A stretch of 59,837 nucleotides of DNA from Saccharopolyspora rectivirgula DSM 43747 (GCF_000497205.1 NZ_AYJW01000017.1:1-59837), one strand, 5' to 3'; positions 28,236 to 37,267 are shown, counted from the stretch's first letter. Notes: generated from the letters alone by a model not told the origin. Translations and numbers: made by a program.

Positions 28236-28562
28236 CGCGCTGCCAGCGAGGACCAGCATCGATGGTGCTGTCCGCGCACTGCACGGAAGTCGGGCGAAGT
28301 CCGACTCGGGGGAACGCCGAATCGATGCTGCTCTGCTAGCGGTTCAGCTCATCCGCGACAAGCGGAGCCATGGACCCGCGCCGGGGGACTCGTCAGCCCC
28401 GAACTCACCCACTGCTGAAGAGCAATGAGAAAACTGGCCCGGCTCGGGCAAAATCGCGGCTTCCGGAACAGGGATGCGTGAGCACGGACCAACGGTCCGC
28501 AACAACATCGGCGGTGATCGATGTGTCCCACAGGCCGCGTTTCGTGGCTGCTAGGAGCGGAT
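28236..28562. other. Gap after the nitrate operon, with an inverted repeat
   Basis: About 330 bases without a gene. CAGCATCGAT (28254-28263) is inverted at 28321-28330, and between them AGTCGG/CCGACT form a smaller hairpin, so the region can fold into a long structure that might end the nitrate operon. The GC content drops toward the right. Confidence 0.4.
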
Positions 28563-30797
28563 TCAGTCATCCACAATGTCATGAAGGTGTTCTCGGAAGC
28601 CGTCCATCCCAAGCGCGTCGGCGAGCTCATCCATCCTCGAACGGTGCTCGAGCCGCTCCTCACCCGTGGTCACTAGTGCTAACCACGCATGGTTAATCGC
28701 TTGGGCATGGAGATCACCACTTCGTTCGTAGAGCGGTTGGGCTTGTTGAAATAGCTCCCGCGCCTGCCGGTGGTCCGACTCGCGAAACGCCACCCTGCCG
28801 AGGTCGAAAAGGCAATTGGCTTCACCCAGCACACTGCCAACTCGCTGGTAAAACCGCTGAGCCTGTTCGAACAACTCCCGCGCTCGCCGATGATCCGACT
28901 CACGAAACGCGATTTCGCCGAGATTGCGGAGGCAATGTGCTTCGCCCAGCACATCACCAGCCCCTTGGTAAAGTCGCTGAGACTGTTCGAACAGCTCTCG
29001 CGCCTGCTGATTGTCCGACTCGAGGAACGAGATCCTGCCGAGATCGAGGAGGCAGTGTGCTTCCCCCAGCACATCACCAACCATTTGGCAAAGTGGTTGC
29101 GCTTGTTCAAATAGTTCCCGCGCTTGCTGATTGTCGGATCGAGCCCGGTATACGTCGGCCAGCCCAAGGGTGATTTCTGCCTTCAGCGCTGTTTCCGCTG
29201 CTGATTCCAGCGCGACGTGCGCGAGTTCGGTGTCTCCCATGCTGCTGAAGCGTTGGAACTCCAGCAGGCTGGGAATCACGCCGAGGAAGCTCTGGTCCTG
29301 GTTGAGGTGGTTCCGCACGACCTCGACCACGTTGGTGAATTCCGGCATCACCTCGCTGACGGCAGCGGCGCCGTCGCTCCCGCCCACATTTCCGGCTCGC
29401 ATGGAAAGCGCGCGAACGCGTTCGTAGAGGTGTTGGAGGTGTTCTCCATCTGCTGGGTGGTGGGTCCGTACGTGCTGCCGCACAGGCGCCAGGCAGCGCT
29501 GCCGATCGTTCTCCAAGTGCAGGAGCGCTCGGCGACTCAGTTCAGGCACCCCGGAGGTCAACTCGTCAGGTAGGTACGCGCCTGAATCACCCGCTGGCCA
29601 GCCGTCGGGTAGTTCCGCCGCCAATGACAGTGTGGCCTGTGCATCGGTGCTGAGTGCGTCCCATGACAACTCCAGCGAAACCGGCAGGCTCGACACGCGA
29701 TCCGTTCCGTGCTGGAGCAGGTCCGTGCGCTTGGCCTGCCATGCCTTGCGCAGCGTGCCCAGGTTGTCCTCGGATCCTGCCAGCGAGGCCAACAACACGA
29801 TGGCCAGCGGAACACCGTCCAACTCCCGCAGCAGCGGTGTCAGTTCGCTCTCCTCGAACATCTTCCCTGCGGTGGTCTGAAACAGCTCCGCCGCGCTGTC
29901 ATCGGGCAACCGGCCGAGCACGACCGACGCGATGTTGGGGATGCCATGAGGAAGCTGACTACCCCGGTAGCCGATTCCGACTGCGACCCGATCTGGGGCC
30001 GATCGAACCTGCCGGAGCAGCTCGACTGCACCGGAGTAGTCGTTGTCGAGCACGGTTTCGAAGTTGTCCAGCACGAGCACGCACGGCTTCTCGTGCACGA
30101 ACCTCAACACTCGATTCCGAAGGTCAACGCCAGTCGAGTCGATGCCGAGCGTCTGCGCCAACTTGTCGATGACGGCATCAGCCGAGCGCGCACCATCGCA
30201 CGAGACGACGAAACGACGCTCTCCATACCGGTCCTTGATAGCGTCGCGGTTGAGCGCATACCCGAGCACCGTCGACTTGCCCATTCCTGGCCCACCGACC
30301 GCAGCTACGGCCCGACCAGCCGCCCAGGCGCACACGATCTCGGTGACCTCTTGATCGCGGCCTAGGCACAGCTCAACGTTCGGGGGAGGCAGTGGAAGGG
30401 AATCCTCACGCGGCGATGGAAGGTAGACCCGCGCGTTGTCCCTGGCGATGATGCTTTGATCGATCGCGACGTCCCCGACCGTTCCGCTTTGCACGGCCGA
30501 CCTGTGGACCGTGGCACCAAAGCCCGTAGCGTTCGTAACCCCAGAAGCCCCACCAGCCTCGACTGAGGTAGCTGCGGAGTTCGAATCCGATGCGGCCTTC
30601 GACGGCGTCTCCGACTGCTCCTTCCGGGCTTGGAGGATCGCCACGATTGAGAAAGTGGGCCCCAGCAAGCTGAGAGCTCCACCGATCGAGCTCCCAAGCT
30701 TGTCAGCGTTGTCGAGTCCGCTGACGAACATGATCAAGCCAACACCTGTCGTCAGCAGACATCCCATGGCGATCACCGCCCGCATCCCCTTCGTCAC
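28563..30797 (-). CDS. STAND (NB-ARC) ATPase with TPR repeats and N-terminal membrane segments
   Basis: A 744-residue protein. Residues 8-28 and 36-56 are hydrophobic and probably membrane-embedded. A linker with the VQSGTVGDVAIDQ motif precedes the ATPase. Walker A is GGPGMGKST (168-176), Walker B LVLDNFE (241-247), and GVPLAI (328-333) is the NB-ARC GLPLA box. Residues 554-713 hold four 40-residue TPR units. STAND proteins sense a ligand through the repeats and oligomerise; in bacteria many serve in phage defence or regulation. No separate effector is seen; the membrane segments might be the effector. Base composition is slightly lower in GC than neighbours, suggesting transfer. Confidence 0.85.
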   Translation of the reverse strand: MTKGMRAVIAMGCLLTTGVGLIMFVSGLDNADKLGSSIGGALSLLGPTFSIVAILQARKEQSETPSKAASDSNSAATSVEAGGASGVTNATGFGATVHRSAVQSGTVGDVAIDQSIIARDNARVYLPSPREDSLPLPPPNVELCLGRDQEVTEIVCAWAAGRAVAAVGGPGMGKSTVLGYALNRDAIKDRYGERRFVVSCDGARSADAVIDKLAQTLGIDSTGVDLRNRVLRFVHEKPCVLVLDNFETVLDNDYSGAVELLRQVRSAPDRVAVGIGYRGSQLPHGIPNIASVVLGRLPDDSAAELFQTTAGKMFEESELTPLLRELDGVPLAIVLLASLAGSEDNLGTLRKAWQAKRTDLLQHGTDRVSSLPVSLELSWDALSTDAQATLSLAAELPDGWPAGDSGAYLPDELTSGVPELSRRALLHLENDRQRCLAPVRQHVRTHHPADGEHLQHLYERVRALSMRAGNVGGSDGAAAVSEVMPEFTNVVEVVRNHLNQDQSFLGVIPSLLEFQRFSSMGDTELAHVALESAAETALKAEITLGLADVYRARSDNQQARELFEQAQPLCQMVGDVLGEAHCLLDLGRISFLESDNQQARELFEQSQRLYQGAGDVLGEAHCLRNLGEIAFRESDHRRARELFEQAQRFYQRVGSVLGEANCLFDLGRVAFRESDHRQARELFQQAQPLYERSGDLHAQAINHAWLALVTTGEERLEHRSRMDELADALGMDGFREHLHDIVDD
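28659..29138 (-). repeat. Four tandem 120-bp repeats coding TPR units
   Basis: Each unit encodes 40 residues beginning SDNQQARELFEQ or SDHRRARELFEQ and ending LGRISFLE or LGEIAFRE. Neighbouring units share most bases, so the array probably expanded recently and copy number may vary between strains. Confidence 0.8.
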
Positions 30798-30970
30798 GTG
30801 AACGATGATCGCGAACCGCGCTGCCAGTGTCTGAAGATTCAGCTAGAAGTCGGAATGAACGAAAAAGAAAGCTAACAACATACTAACCGTTTGATCGAGC
30901 ATTCCTCCGTAAAGGGGATGCGATTTTCCGCCTACCGCGTGAAGTAAGGAGTCGACGCCAAAATCCCCTC
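30798..30970. promoter_or_regulatory. AT-rich promoter region of the STAND gene
   Basis: About 170 bases with markedly lower GC than the genome (runs such as GAAAAAGAAAGC and AACATACTAACC), directly upstream of the minus-strand STAND gene. No specific operator could be defined. Confidence 0.4.
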
Positions 30971-31175
30971 CACTGCGGGCAGCGAATGGTCCCGAGCTAC
31001 GTCAGCACCGCGAGCCCGAACACCGCTGAGATCTGCCGTCCCGGCGACGTCATCGCGCCCCACCTGCTGGCTCCGGGGTTTTCCACCGGCGCCTGGCGGA
31101 ACTACCGGTAGCCGGAGTCGCAGACCCCATCGGCGACCACCCAGGCGTCGTGGAGGTGCTCACCCGCCGCTGCCA
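30971..31175 (+). pseudogene. Fragment copy of the sirohydrochlorin chelatase gene
   Basis: This 205-base segment matches 27942-28146 in the intact chelatase gene nearly base for base (for example GTCAGCACCGCGAGCCCGAA) with scattered substitutions. One base is lost in the GGGGCTGTTCCACC part, so the frame shifts and a TAG follows. It has neither the 5' half nor the original stop. With the intact copy it brackets the STAND gene. Confidence 0.85.
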
Positions 31176-31673
31176 CCGCTCAGCCGTCACTCACCACACC
31201 CCGTGGGACGTTTCCCGGCAGGCGCAACGGATTCCACCGCAGTTCTGCCATCCGCCCCGATCAGCGGAGTCGATCCGCTGTGGAAGGCGACCTCCCGAAA
31301 CACGCGGGGTGGATACCACTCACCCGAATTAGTCCGAAGTAGACGGCAAGAGATTCCGCAACGGTATCCGCGGCCTCCTGCCAACTCCAGGATTGCTGCC
31401 CGGAAAGCGGAAAGCGCGCGCGATGTCGTCGTGCTCACCAACCCTGGACGCGCTCCACGCTCCAGATGCGCGTTCGCGATGCCTGGGACAACGGCACTCC
31501 AACCGGCACGACGAATTCCGCCACTGCCTCGCCGCCCGCCCGAACCCGTGGGGATCCTGTCGTGGAAGGCGATTCACCCGAACCAGGCGGGCTCGCGGCC
31601 ACGCCCATCGGCAAGCGCGCTGATGCCCGGCTCGGCGTCAGCACTTCTCCGCGCCTCCTGGATCACTCCCCCA
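31176..31673. other. Gene-free stretch
   Basis: About 500 bases. Several open frames on both strands have no ribosome site, and their composition does not look protein-like. No repeat, tRNA or clear promoter was recognised. Confidence 0.45.
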
Positions 31674-32357
31674 CTACGAGGGCCAGCGGATGGCGGTGCC
31701 GCTCTGGGTGCCGGTGAACTCGGTCGGCGGCTTGTCCCACTCTCGGGGCTCCTCCCCAGCTCGATCGGCGTATTGGGTGGTCGTCGCGGTCACGTACCGG
31801 CCGGGTTGATCTGGAGTCACCACATCCCTGCACCACTTGGTCTGGTTGGCAGCGGTGAAGGTGATCTCACAGCGGCGCAGCGACTGGTCGGACCGGTATT
31901 GCGCACCGGGGTCGTAGAGCCACACCCACACCACCACCTCGGCCGGTTCCTCGGAGACGACCTCGGTGCTGATCTCCAACTGGTCATCGACCAAGGCGAT
32001 GCACGGCTTCACCTCGACCGGGGCGTGCGGGGTCGCCACGTAGTCGCTCCGGCACAGGGGAGTCGACGGCGCGTCCTGGTCGCTCGTCGGCGTGCCCGGA
32101 TCGCGCGTCTGCGTGTCCTGCTCACCCGGTGGCAAAGCTTGCCCGCTCGGCGGCGCAGACGGGTCTTCGGGGTTCTCTTCCTCTTCGGTGCTGGGAAAGG
32201 CGTAACTCAGCAACACGACCAAGAGGAAGACGGATAGCGAGGCAAAAGTCGCCGTGGACTGCGACACCTTCAATTGCCGCAGCCCGAGCCAGGTGGTCAA
32301 GGGAAGGCCGACGATCGCAGCGATCCAGCTGACCGCCTCCAAACCGGGCAACTTCAT
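31674..32357 (-). CDS. Membrane-anchored protein of unknown function
   Basis: A 227-residue protein. Two hydrophobic stretches at the N-terminus (VSWIAAIVGLPLTTWLGL and TFASLSVFLLVVLLSYAF) are followed by a Pro/Glu/Thr-rich linker (residues about 56-100), typical of a wall-spanning spacer. The extracytoplasmic domain has four cysteines (CRSDY, KPCIALV, RRCEI, KWCRDVV), likely two disulfides, and beta-rich segments such as EVVVWVWLYDPG. ATG 32357 fits the membrane topology. It resembles surface-exposed proteins of other actinomycetes only in plan; no family is recognised. Confidence 0.65.
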   Translation of the reverse strand: MKLPGLEAVSWIAAIVGLPLTTWLGLRQLKVSQSTATFASLSVFLLVVLLSYAFPSTEEEENPEDPSAPPSGQALPPGEQDTQTRDPGTPTSDQDAPSTPLCRSDYVATPHAPVEVKPCIALVDDQLEISTEVVSEEPAEVVVWVWLYDPGAQYRSDQSLRRCEITFTAANQTKWCRDVVTPDQPGRYVTATTTQYADRAGEEPREWDKPPTEFTGTQSGTAIRWPS

Positions 32358-32924
32358 AGGTCGAGGCTAGCTATTCAGAGCATCAGCTGTACCGCCAATC
32401 GATCTTTCCCGATTCCAAAAACAAAAATGTTCGTAACGAATCATGATCGAGCGCGCCGAGCGGCCGAATCACGTTGCACGACACCGAGAAACCCCTCCTG
32501 ACCTGGCAGGATCAGACATCGTCGTGTACTCGACGGTGAGTCCACGAACGTGGAGAACCGGCGCTGAACCACGCATTCCCATGCCCGCCGCACCACTCGA
32601 TCACGCTCGATGTCGACAGCATTGCGACGCATTGGCGAACACGCCACTCGACCGGACTAGAACGGGGATTGAATTGATCGCGGAAAGAATCGGAAAGGAG
32701 TCCTGGTTCTCCGAACGAACCACCGCAGCTCCACGGAAAACTGTCGGTCGATTTCGCTCGAACCTCGGTTGATTCCCACCGGAACCGGGCCGAAGACCCC
32801 ACGGCGAACAGGCCGCCTCCACCCCTGGTCGCCCGAAGCGAAAGCGTCGTTCTGCGCAGCAAAACATCCCCGGGAGACGGTCATCGTGGAACGCTCCCGG
32901 ATCGACCGCAGCAGGGCCGTTGGA
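32358..32924. other. Gene-free stretch
   Basis: About 570 bases of moderate GC. Overlapping short frames on both strands carry no ribosome site or family signature. It ends where a methyltransferase gene fragment begins. Confidence 0.45.
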
Positions 32925-33119
32925 TCACGACAGGCGCCACCGGTGCTCGCTGTGCGGGTCGTCGAGCCACCCCCACTGCCCGCCCGGGGTGACGGTCACG
33001 CCGAGGCGGGACCATCCCGGTTCACCCGCGGCTCGCCCCCGGTGGAGTTCCCTTCGAACCAATCCCCACCACGGCGCAGCAGCACCAGGTTGCCCGCGTT
33101 GGTGTTGAGTTCGATGTCG
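32925..33119 (-). pseudogene. Relic of a graspetide-type methyltransferase gene
   Basis: The first about 100 bases match the 3' end of the intact methyltransferase gene (57227 onward), including the HSEHRWRL end and the GVTVTPGGQW block. After an internal deletion of roughly 300-400 bases, similarity resumes with the segment around 57713-57770 (CGGCGCAGCAG, GCCCGCGTTGGTGTTGAG). The reading frame is not continuous. It is clearly a decayed paralogue, not a PCR-like duplicate, since substitutions are spread throughout. Confidence 0.8.
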
Positions 33120-33131
33120 GGCGCAGGGGTT

Positions 33132-33800
33132 CTAGAAAGGGGCTCCAATTCCGGCGGCTGCTCCCCGTCCTGAGCGACTCCACCCGCTTGCGGACTTCGG
33201 CAGCTGCCCGGTGGTCGCTCCCGGATTCCCGCAGAGCCACAGCGTCATGGCGATCTCGCGGTGATCAGCGAACACGGGGTACCCGCTCCAGGTCATGATG
33301 TCGAAGCCGTACGCATCGACGAACTCCCGATGCTCTTCGTCCGTGCGCCAGCCGAAGCGCTCGTGGAACGGGGCGGTTTGCACCAAGTCCCACTCCCGCG
33401 GCCCTGCGCAGAAGCTGTCGAGGTCGATGAGAACGAGGTTTCCCTCCCGATCCAGGACCACGTTGCCCACGTTCGCGTCACCGCACGACCTCCGGCTCGA
33501 GAGCGAACCCGAGGTCCGCACAAGCCGTTCGCAGCGAATCGATCCGCGCGCGGAGGTACTCGACGTCGTCGAGCCAGCGCGCCACCTCGATCTGCAAGCG
33601 AGCGTTCTCGAGCGTCCCACCATCGCGGGAGATGCGGGCGATCACGGGATCCGCCAGCCGGAACACGGCGTTGGAACCCAGCCGGACGAGAACCGCCCCA
33701 GCAGGATCCAGCCCTGCTTCCTCGCAGGCCGCACCAAGATGTCGCGCGCTGGTCGTTCGGTCAGCGCGGTGTTCGCGGTCAACTTCGACCCCTCCCCCGG
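33132..33800 (-). pseudogene. Broken aminoglycoside-phosphotransferase-like gene
   Basis: Two frames together give a kinase of the APH/choline-kinase fold. The N-lobe piece (33478 upward) reads HLGAACEEAGLDPAG, VLVRLGSNAVFRLADPVIAR and ARLQIEVARWL. The C-lobe piece reads CGDANVGNVVLDREGNLVLI, DLDSFCAGPREWDL and GFDIMTWSGYPVF. Intact enzymes have H-G-D at the catalytic loop; here it is CGD at a frame change near 33480, and the middle of the protein is missing. The 3' end also runs out of frame. It lies next to the methyltransferase relic. Confidence 0.7.
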
Positions 33801-33883
33801 GCTGGTCGAGTGACCAGCCCGAGCCCCACGACCGGGGGCGCCACCACGACGGAGCGGCCGCGGGGCTCGAACCGTTCTCCGGA

Positions 33884-34861
33884 TCATCGGGGCAGGTCAT
33901 CGCCCTTGTGAGTGACGGCTTTGAAGGCGACCTTCAGCGGTGACCAGCCGTTCTCGGTGGTGTAGGGTCCCCCGTCGGGGCCGTGGTGCCAGTAGCGCAG
34001 GCAGAAACCGCCGCCGGTGAGCTGGCGCAGCTTTCTGTGGTCGACCTCGGCGGGTTGCGAGCAGTCGGCGGTGCCGTTTCCGTTGAGGTCCTCGTCGAAC
34101 CCGTACTTCTGGTGGGCGAAGTAGCCCTTGTCGATGGCGGATTCGTAGGACACCGTTGTGTCCTGTGTGGACCCGACGAGGCTCCAGTCGATCCCGGCCG
34201 CCCACGGGTCGTCGAGCCCGCGGTCAGCGCGGCCCGGGGCGGACTCGTGCAGCTTCTCGATGAACCCCGATCCGCCTTCGCGGGCCGGGGTCATCTGGTG
34301 CAGCTGCGTGGTGCACCGGTCCTCCGGGTCGGCGTCGGGGTCGCTGCACCCGTTGTCCACGCCCTGGTGCGGGGTGCCGAGCGTGACGATGTCGTCCACG
34401 GCCACGATGGGCGGGAACTCGCTCCAGCCCTCCCGGGTGCCCAGCACCGCGACGCGGGTGATCAGGCCGCCCATCGAGTGGGCGACGATGTCCACCTCCT
34501 GCCCCTTGCGGGTGTAGTTCTCGTAGATGTACCAGGCGAAGTCCCGGGCGATGTCCTGGATGGGCCGGTTCGGGGTGGCCTTGCCGTCACCGATCACGTC
34601 GTCGCAGTGCTCCGCATCGCCGGCGTAGTAGCCGATCGTGCGCATCGAGGAGCGGTCCCTGCCCCCGGCTTCCTGGTAGTACTCCAGGGCTTCGTCCCAC
34701 GTCGAGCTGTTGCAGTGGGTCGGTGGCTCGGAGTTGTAGCCGTGCACCAGCAGCATCGGCTTCGAATCCGCCGGGGCCGCCTGGGCGGTCGTCGGCGTGC
34801 TCAGCGCGAGCCCCGCGGTGGCGATCGCGGCGGCCACTGCGCACCATCGTCGATTCCTCAT
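33884..34861 (-). CDS. Secreted lipase / alpha-beta hydrolase
   Basis: A 325-residue precursor with signal peptide 1-29 (MRNRRWCAVAAAIATAGLAL, cleavage after AQA). The hydrolase core has the oxyanion strand LLVHGYN (37-43) and nucleophile elbow AHSMGGL with Ser-129. Later TLGTPHQGVDNGCSDPDADP and an AIDWSLVGSTQD block resemble secreted triacylglycerol lipases of the LipA/EstA group. Cysteine pairs suggest disulfides. ATG 34861 gives a normal signal peptide; the upstream extension to 35014 is not credible. Monocistronic. Confidence 0.85.
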   Translation of the reverse strand: MRNRRWCAVAAAIATAGLALSTPTTAQAAPADSKPMLLVHGYNSEPPTHCNSSTWDEALEYYQEAGGRDRSSMRTIGYYAGDAEHCDDVIGDGKATPNRPIQDIARDFAWYIYENYTRKGQEVDIVAHSMGGLITRVAVLGTREGWSEFPPIVAVDDIVTLGTPHQGVDNGCSDPDADPEDRCTTQLHQMTPAREGGSGFIEKLHESAPGRADRGLDDPWAAGIDWSLVGSTQDTTVSYESAIDKGYFAHQKYGFDEDLNGNGTADCSQPAEVDHRKLRQLTGGGFCLRYWHHGPDGGPYTTENGWSPLKVAFKAVTHKGDDLPR

Positions 34862-35121
34862 CGAACGCACCCCCGTTGGTGGTATCCGGCTCCTGCGGTC
34901 TGGCGACCCTGGGCGCGCGCCACCTCCGCCCGGGGCCGAACAAGTGATCTCCCGCTCGCATGGAGCAGCGCGTTCCCTCGACCGGATGACACCGGGCGTG
35001 CGGCTCCCAAACAAGTTCGGCTGGCCAGTCCAGCAGAACCGGCCAGCCGACGACTCATCGATGCTCCAACGGCCCGCTCACCGCGCAGCCAGCACCACGG
35101 TCCGCAGTGGACTTCCTCGTC

Positions 35122-35763
35122 TCACGCCGGATCGGCGGTGATGACGAGGTCGGCGCGGGCCCGGGTCGGGGCGACGAGCTCGGCGTTGCGGGCGTCGCTG
35201 CGCCGCACCCACTCCCGCGCCTGCTCGGGGGTTTTGCCGTAGTCGATGTGGCGCTGGACCAAGCGGGCTTCGCGGTCGTCCTCGGGCGGGGCGAGGAACC
35301 ACGCCTCGTCGAGCAGCCCGCGCACGTGCCGCCACGGCCCCTGGTCGAGCAGCAGGTAGTTGCCTTCGGTGATCACCAGCGGCACCTCGGGCGGGACCGG
35401 GATCTCGGCGGCGTAGGACTCCTCGACCTCGCGGTGGAACTGCGGCGCGTAGACCGTGTGCTCGTCGGGGTCGCGGAGCCGGCGCAGCAGCGCCACGTAC
35501 CCGGCGGCGTCGAAGGTGTCCGGGGCTCCCTTGCGGTCCTGCCGGCCGAGGCGGCGCAGTTCGGCCCCGGCGAGGTGGAAGCCGTCCATGGGCACCACGA
35601 CCGCCGACGACCCCAGCTCGCTGAGCAGCTTCTCCGCCACGGTGCCCTTGCCGGCCCCGGGGGCGCCGGCGATGCCGAGGATGCGCCGGCGTCCCGACTC
35701 GGCCAGGGACTTGGCCCGCCGGACCAGGTCCGCGAAGTCTCCGGAGTGCTCCACCGGGCTCAT
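35122..35763 (-). CDS. P-loop nucleoside/sugar kinase family protein
   Basis: A 213-residue P-loop kinase of the phosphoribulokinase/uridine kinase/pantothenate kinase superfamily. Walker A is GAPGAGKGT (33-41), followed by VVPMDGFHLA, typical of this group's substrate loop, and LVITEGNYLLLD (Walker B-like). The lid has QRHIDYGKTPEQAREWV. Members near sugar transporters often phosphorylate the imported sugar (fructose-type FrcK); here the gene overlaps the porter gene by four bases, so it likely acts on the imported compound. Confidence 0.85.
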   Translation of the reverse strand: MSPVEHSGDFADLVRRAKSLAESGRRRILGIAGAPGAGKGTVAEKLLSELGSSAVVVPMDGFHLAGAELRRLGRQDRKGAPDTFDAAGYVALLRRLRDPDEHTVYAPQFHREVEESYAAEIPVPPEVPLVITEGNYLLLDQGPWRHVRGLLDEAWFLAPPEDDREARLVQRHIDYGKTPEQAREWVRRSDARNAELVAPTRARADLVITADPA

Positions 35764-37151
35764 GCCTTGACCTCACCGCGCAGGGAGGACTCGATGTCCT
35801 CCAGGGTCCGGTTCTTGGTCTCCGGCAGCTTCCGGTACAGGTAGACCAGGCCGATCACGCCGAACACGCCGTAGAGCCAGAACAGCCCGGTGGGGGTCAG
35901 GGCGTTGATCAGCGTCAGCACGGAGATCGAGATGAGGAAGTCCAGACCCCAGTGCGTGACGGTGCCGACGCTGGAGGCCTTGCCGCGCACCGCGGTCGGG
36001 AACACCTCGCTGTTGATCAACCAGATGGCCAGGCCGAGGCTGGCGGCGAACGCGGCCTCGTAGAGCATCAGGCCGAGGGTGAGCAGCAGGCCGAGCCCTT
36101 CGACGCTGGGCAGCAGGTAGAGCGCGCCCAGGCCGAACAGCACCGCGATGACCACGCTGGTGCCGCCCAGCAGCAGCGGCCGGCGGCCGACCTTGTCGAT
36201 GAACAGCAGCGCGATCACGGTGAAGATCATGTTGACGGCGCCGATGCCGACCGAGGACAGGATCGCCGCGGAATCTCCCATGCCCGCCTGCTGGAGGATG
36301 GTGGGCGCGTAGTAGATGACGGCGTTGACGCCGACGAGCTGGTTGGTGGCGGCGACGGCGAAGCCGAGCAGCACCGCGGGCCGCAGCTTCGGGCTGAGCA
36401 GGTCGCGGTAGCTGAAGCGGCTCTCCTCCCGCATGGCCGTGGAGAGCTCGTCCAGCGCCGCATCGGCGTCTTCCGGCGAGTGCGTCCGCAGCAGGGCCTT
36501 GCGGGCGTCTTCGGTCCGGCCGCGCGCCAGCAGCCACCGCGGGCTCTCCCCGAGCGCGAACAGGCCCGCGAGCATCAGCAGCGAGGGCAGCACGGCCAAG
36601 CCGACCATCCAGCGCCAGCCGCCGCTGGAGGAGAAGGCGTAGCCGACGATGTAGGAGGCGAAGATGCCGATGGTGATCATCAGCTGGTTCATCGACACCA
36701 GTCGCCCGCGCAGCGCAGGGGGTGCGATCTCGGCGATGTAGGTGGGCACGACCAGCGAGGACCCACCGATGGCCAGGCCGAGCAGCACGCGTGCGCCGAT
36801 GAGGACCTCGGTGTTGGGCGCGGCGGCCGACAGCAGCGCCCCGAGGGTGAACACCGCTGACAGCAGGACGAGGGTGACCTTGCGGCCGATGCGGTCCACC
36901 ACCGGACCGGCGCCGATCGAACCGGCGATCGCCCCCAGCAGCAGGGAGGCGACGACGATCTGCTTCATGCCGTCGGACAGCGCGAACTCCGGGGCGATGT
37001 AGAGCAGGGCCGCGGAGATGACGCCGGTGTCGTAGCCGAAGAGGAGACCTCCGAGCGCGGCGATGGCCGAGGCGCCGAAGATCGCGCCGCTGCGGCCGCG
37101 GGTCTTCACGGCCGCTTCCTCCGGGGCGGTGCCCGAGTGCGATGTGCTCAT
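35760..37151 (-). CDS. Sugar porter, MFS
   Basis: A 463-residue, 12-segment proton symporter of the sugar-porter family. The signatures are ALGGLLFGYDTGVISAAL, the DRIGRK loop, PTYIAEIAPPALRGRL, and PESPRWLL-like ESPRWLLARGR. In the second half are QLVGVNAVIYYAPTI and SEVFPTAVRGKA. The C-terminus ends PETKNRTLEDIE. It may carry inositol, xylose or another polyol; the substrate cannot be fixed. It is transcribed with the P-loop kinase and diverges from a LacI regulator. ATG 37151 is supported by the family N-terminus. Confidence 0.88.
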   Translation of the reverse strand: MSTSHSGTAPEEAAVKTRGRSGAIFGASAIAALGGLLFGYDTGVISAALLYIAPEFALSDGMKQIVVASLLLGAIAGSIGAGPVVDRIGRKVTLVLLSAVFTLGALLSAAAPNTEVLIGARVLLGLAIGGSSLVVPTYIAEIAPPALRGRLVSMNQLMITIGIFASYIVGYAFSSSGGWRWMVGLAVLPSLLMLAGLFALGESPRWLLARGRTEDARKALLRTHSPEDADAALDELSTAMREESRFSYRDLLSPKLRPAVLLGFAVAATNQLVGVNAVIYYAPTILQQAGMGDSAAILSSVGIGAVNMIFTVIALLFIDKVGRRPLLLGGTSVVIAVLFGLGALYLLPSVEGLGLLLTLGLMLYEAAFAASLGLAIWLINSEVFPTAVRGKASSVGTVTHWGLDFLISISVLTLINALTPTGLFWLYGVFGVIGLVYLYRKLPETKNRTLEDIESSLRGEVKA

Positions 37152-37247
37152 GACTGCGTGTGCCTTTCCAGACCCGTCACCGGGTCGGTGCCGTGCGCCC
37201 GCGGGCGCGAACTCGTCTTTGAGTGGTCGGCACCGTAAAACGCGGTT

Positions 37248-37267
37248 AAGCGCTTGCGCAAGCGCTT
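37248..37267. promoter_or_regulatory. Double LacI-family operator
   Basis: A perfect 20-bp palindrome, AAGCGCTTGCGCAAGCGCTT, contains two nested AAGCGCTT sites, the consensus core of many LacI-family operators. It lies between the divergent porter and lacI-type genes, 96 and 48 bases from their starts. Confidence 0.85.

Noticed and set aside
28659-29138. Regular repeats resembling a CRISPR array
   Set aside because: Units are contiguous 120-bp coding repeats without spacers and translate into TPR units.
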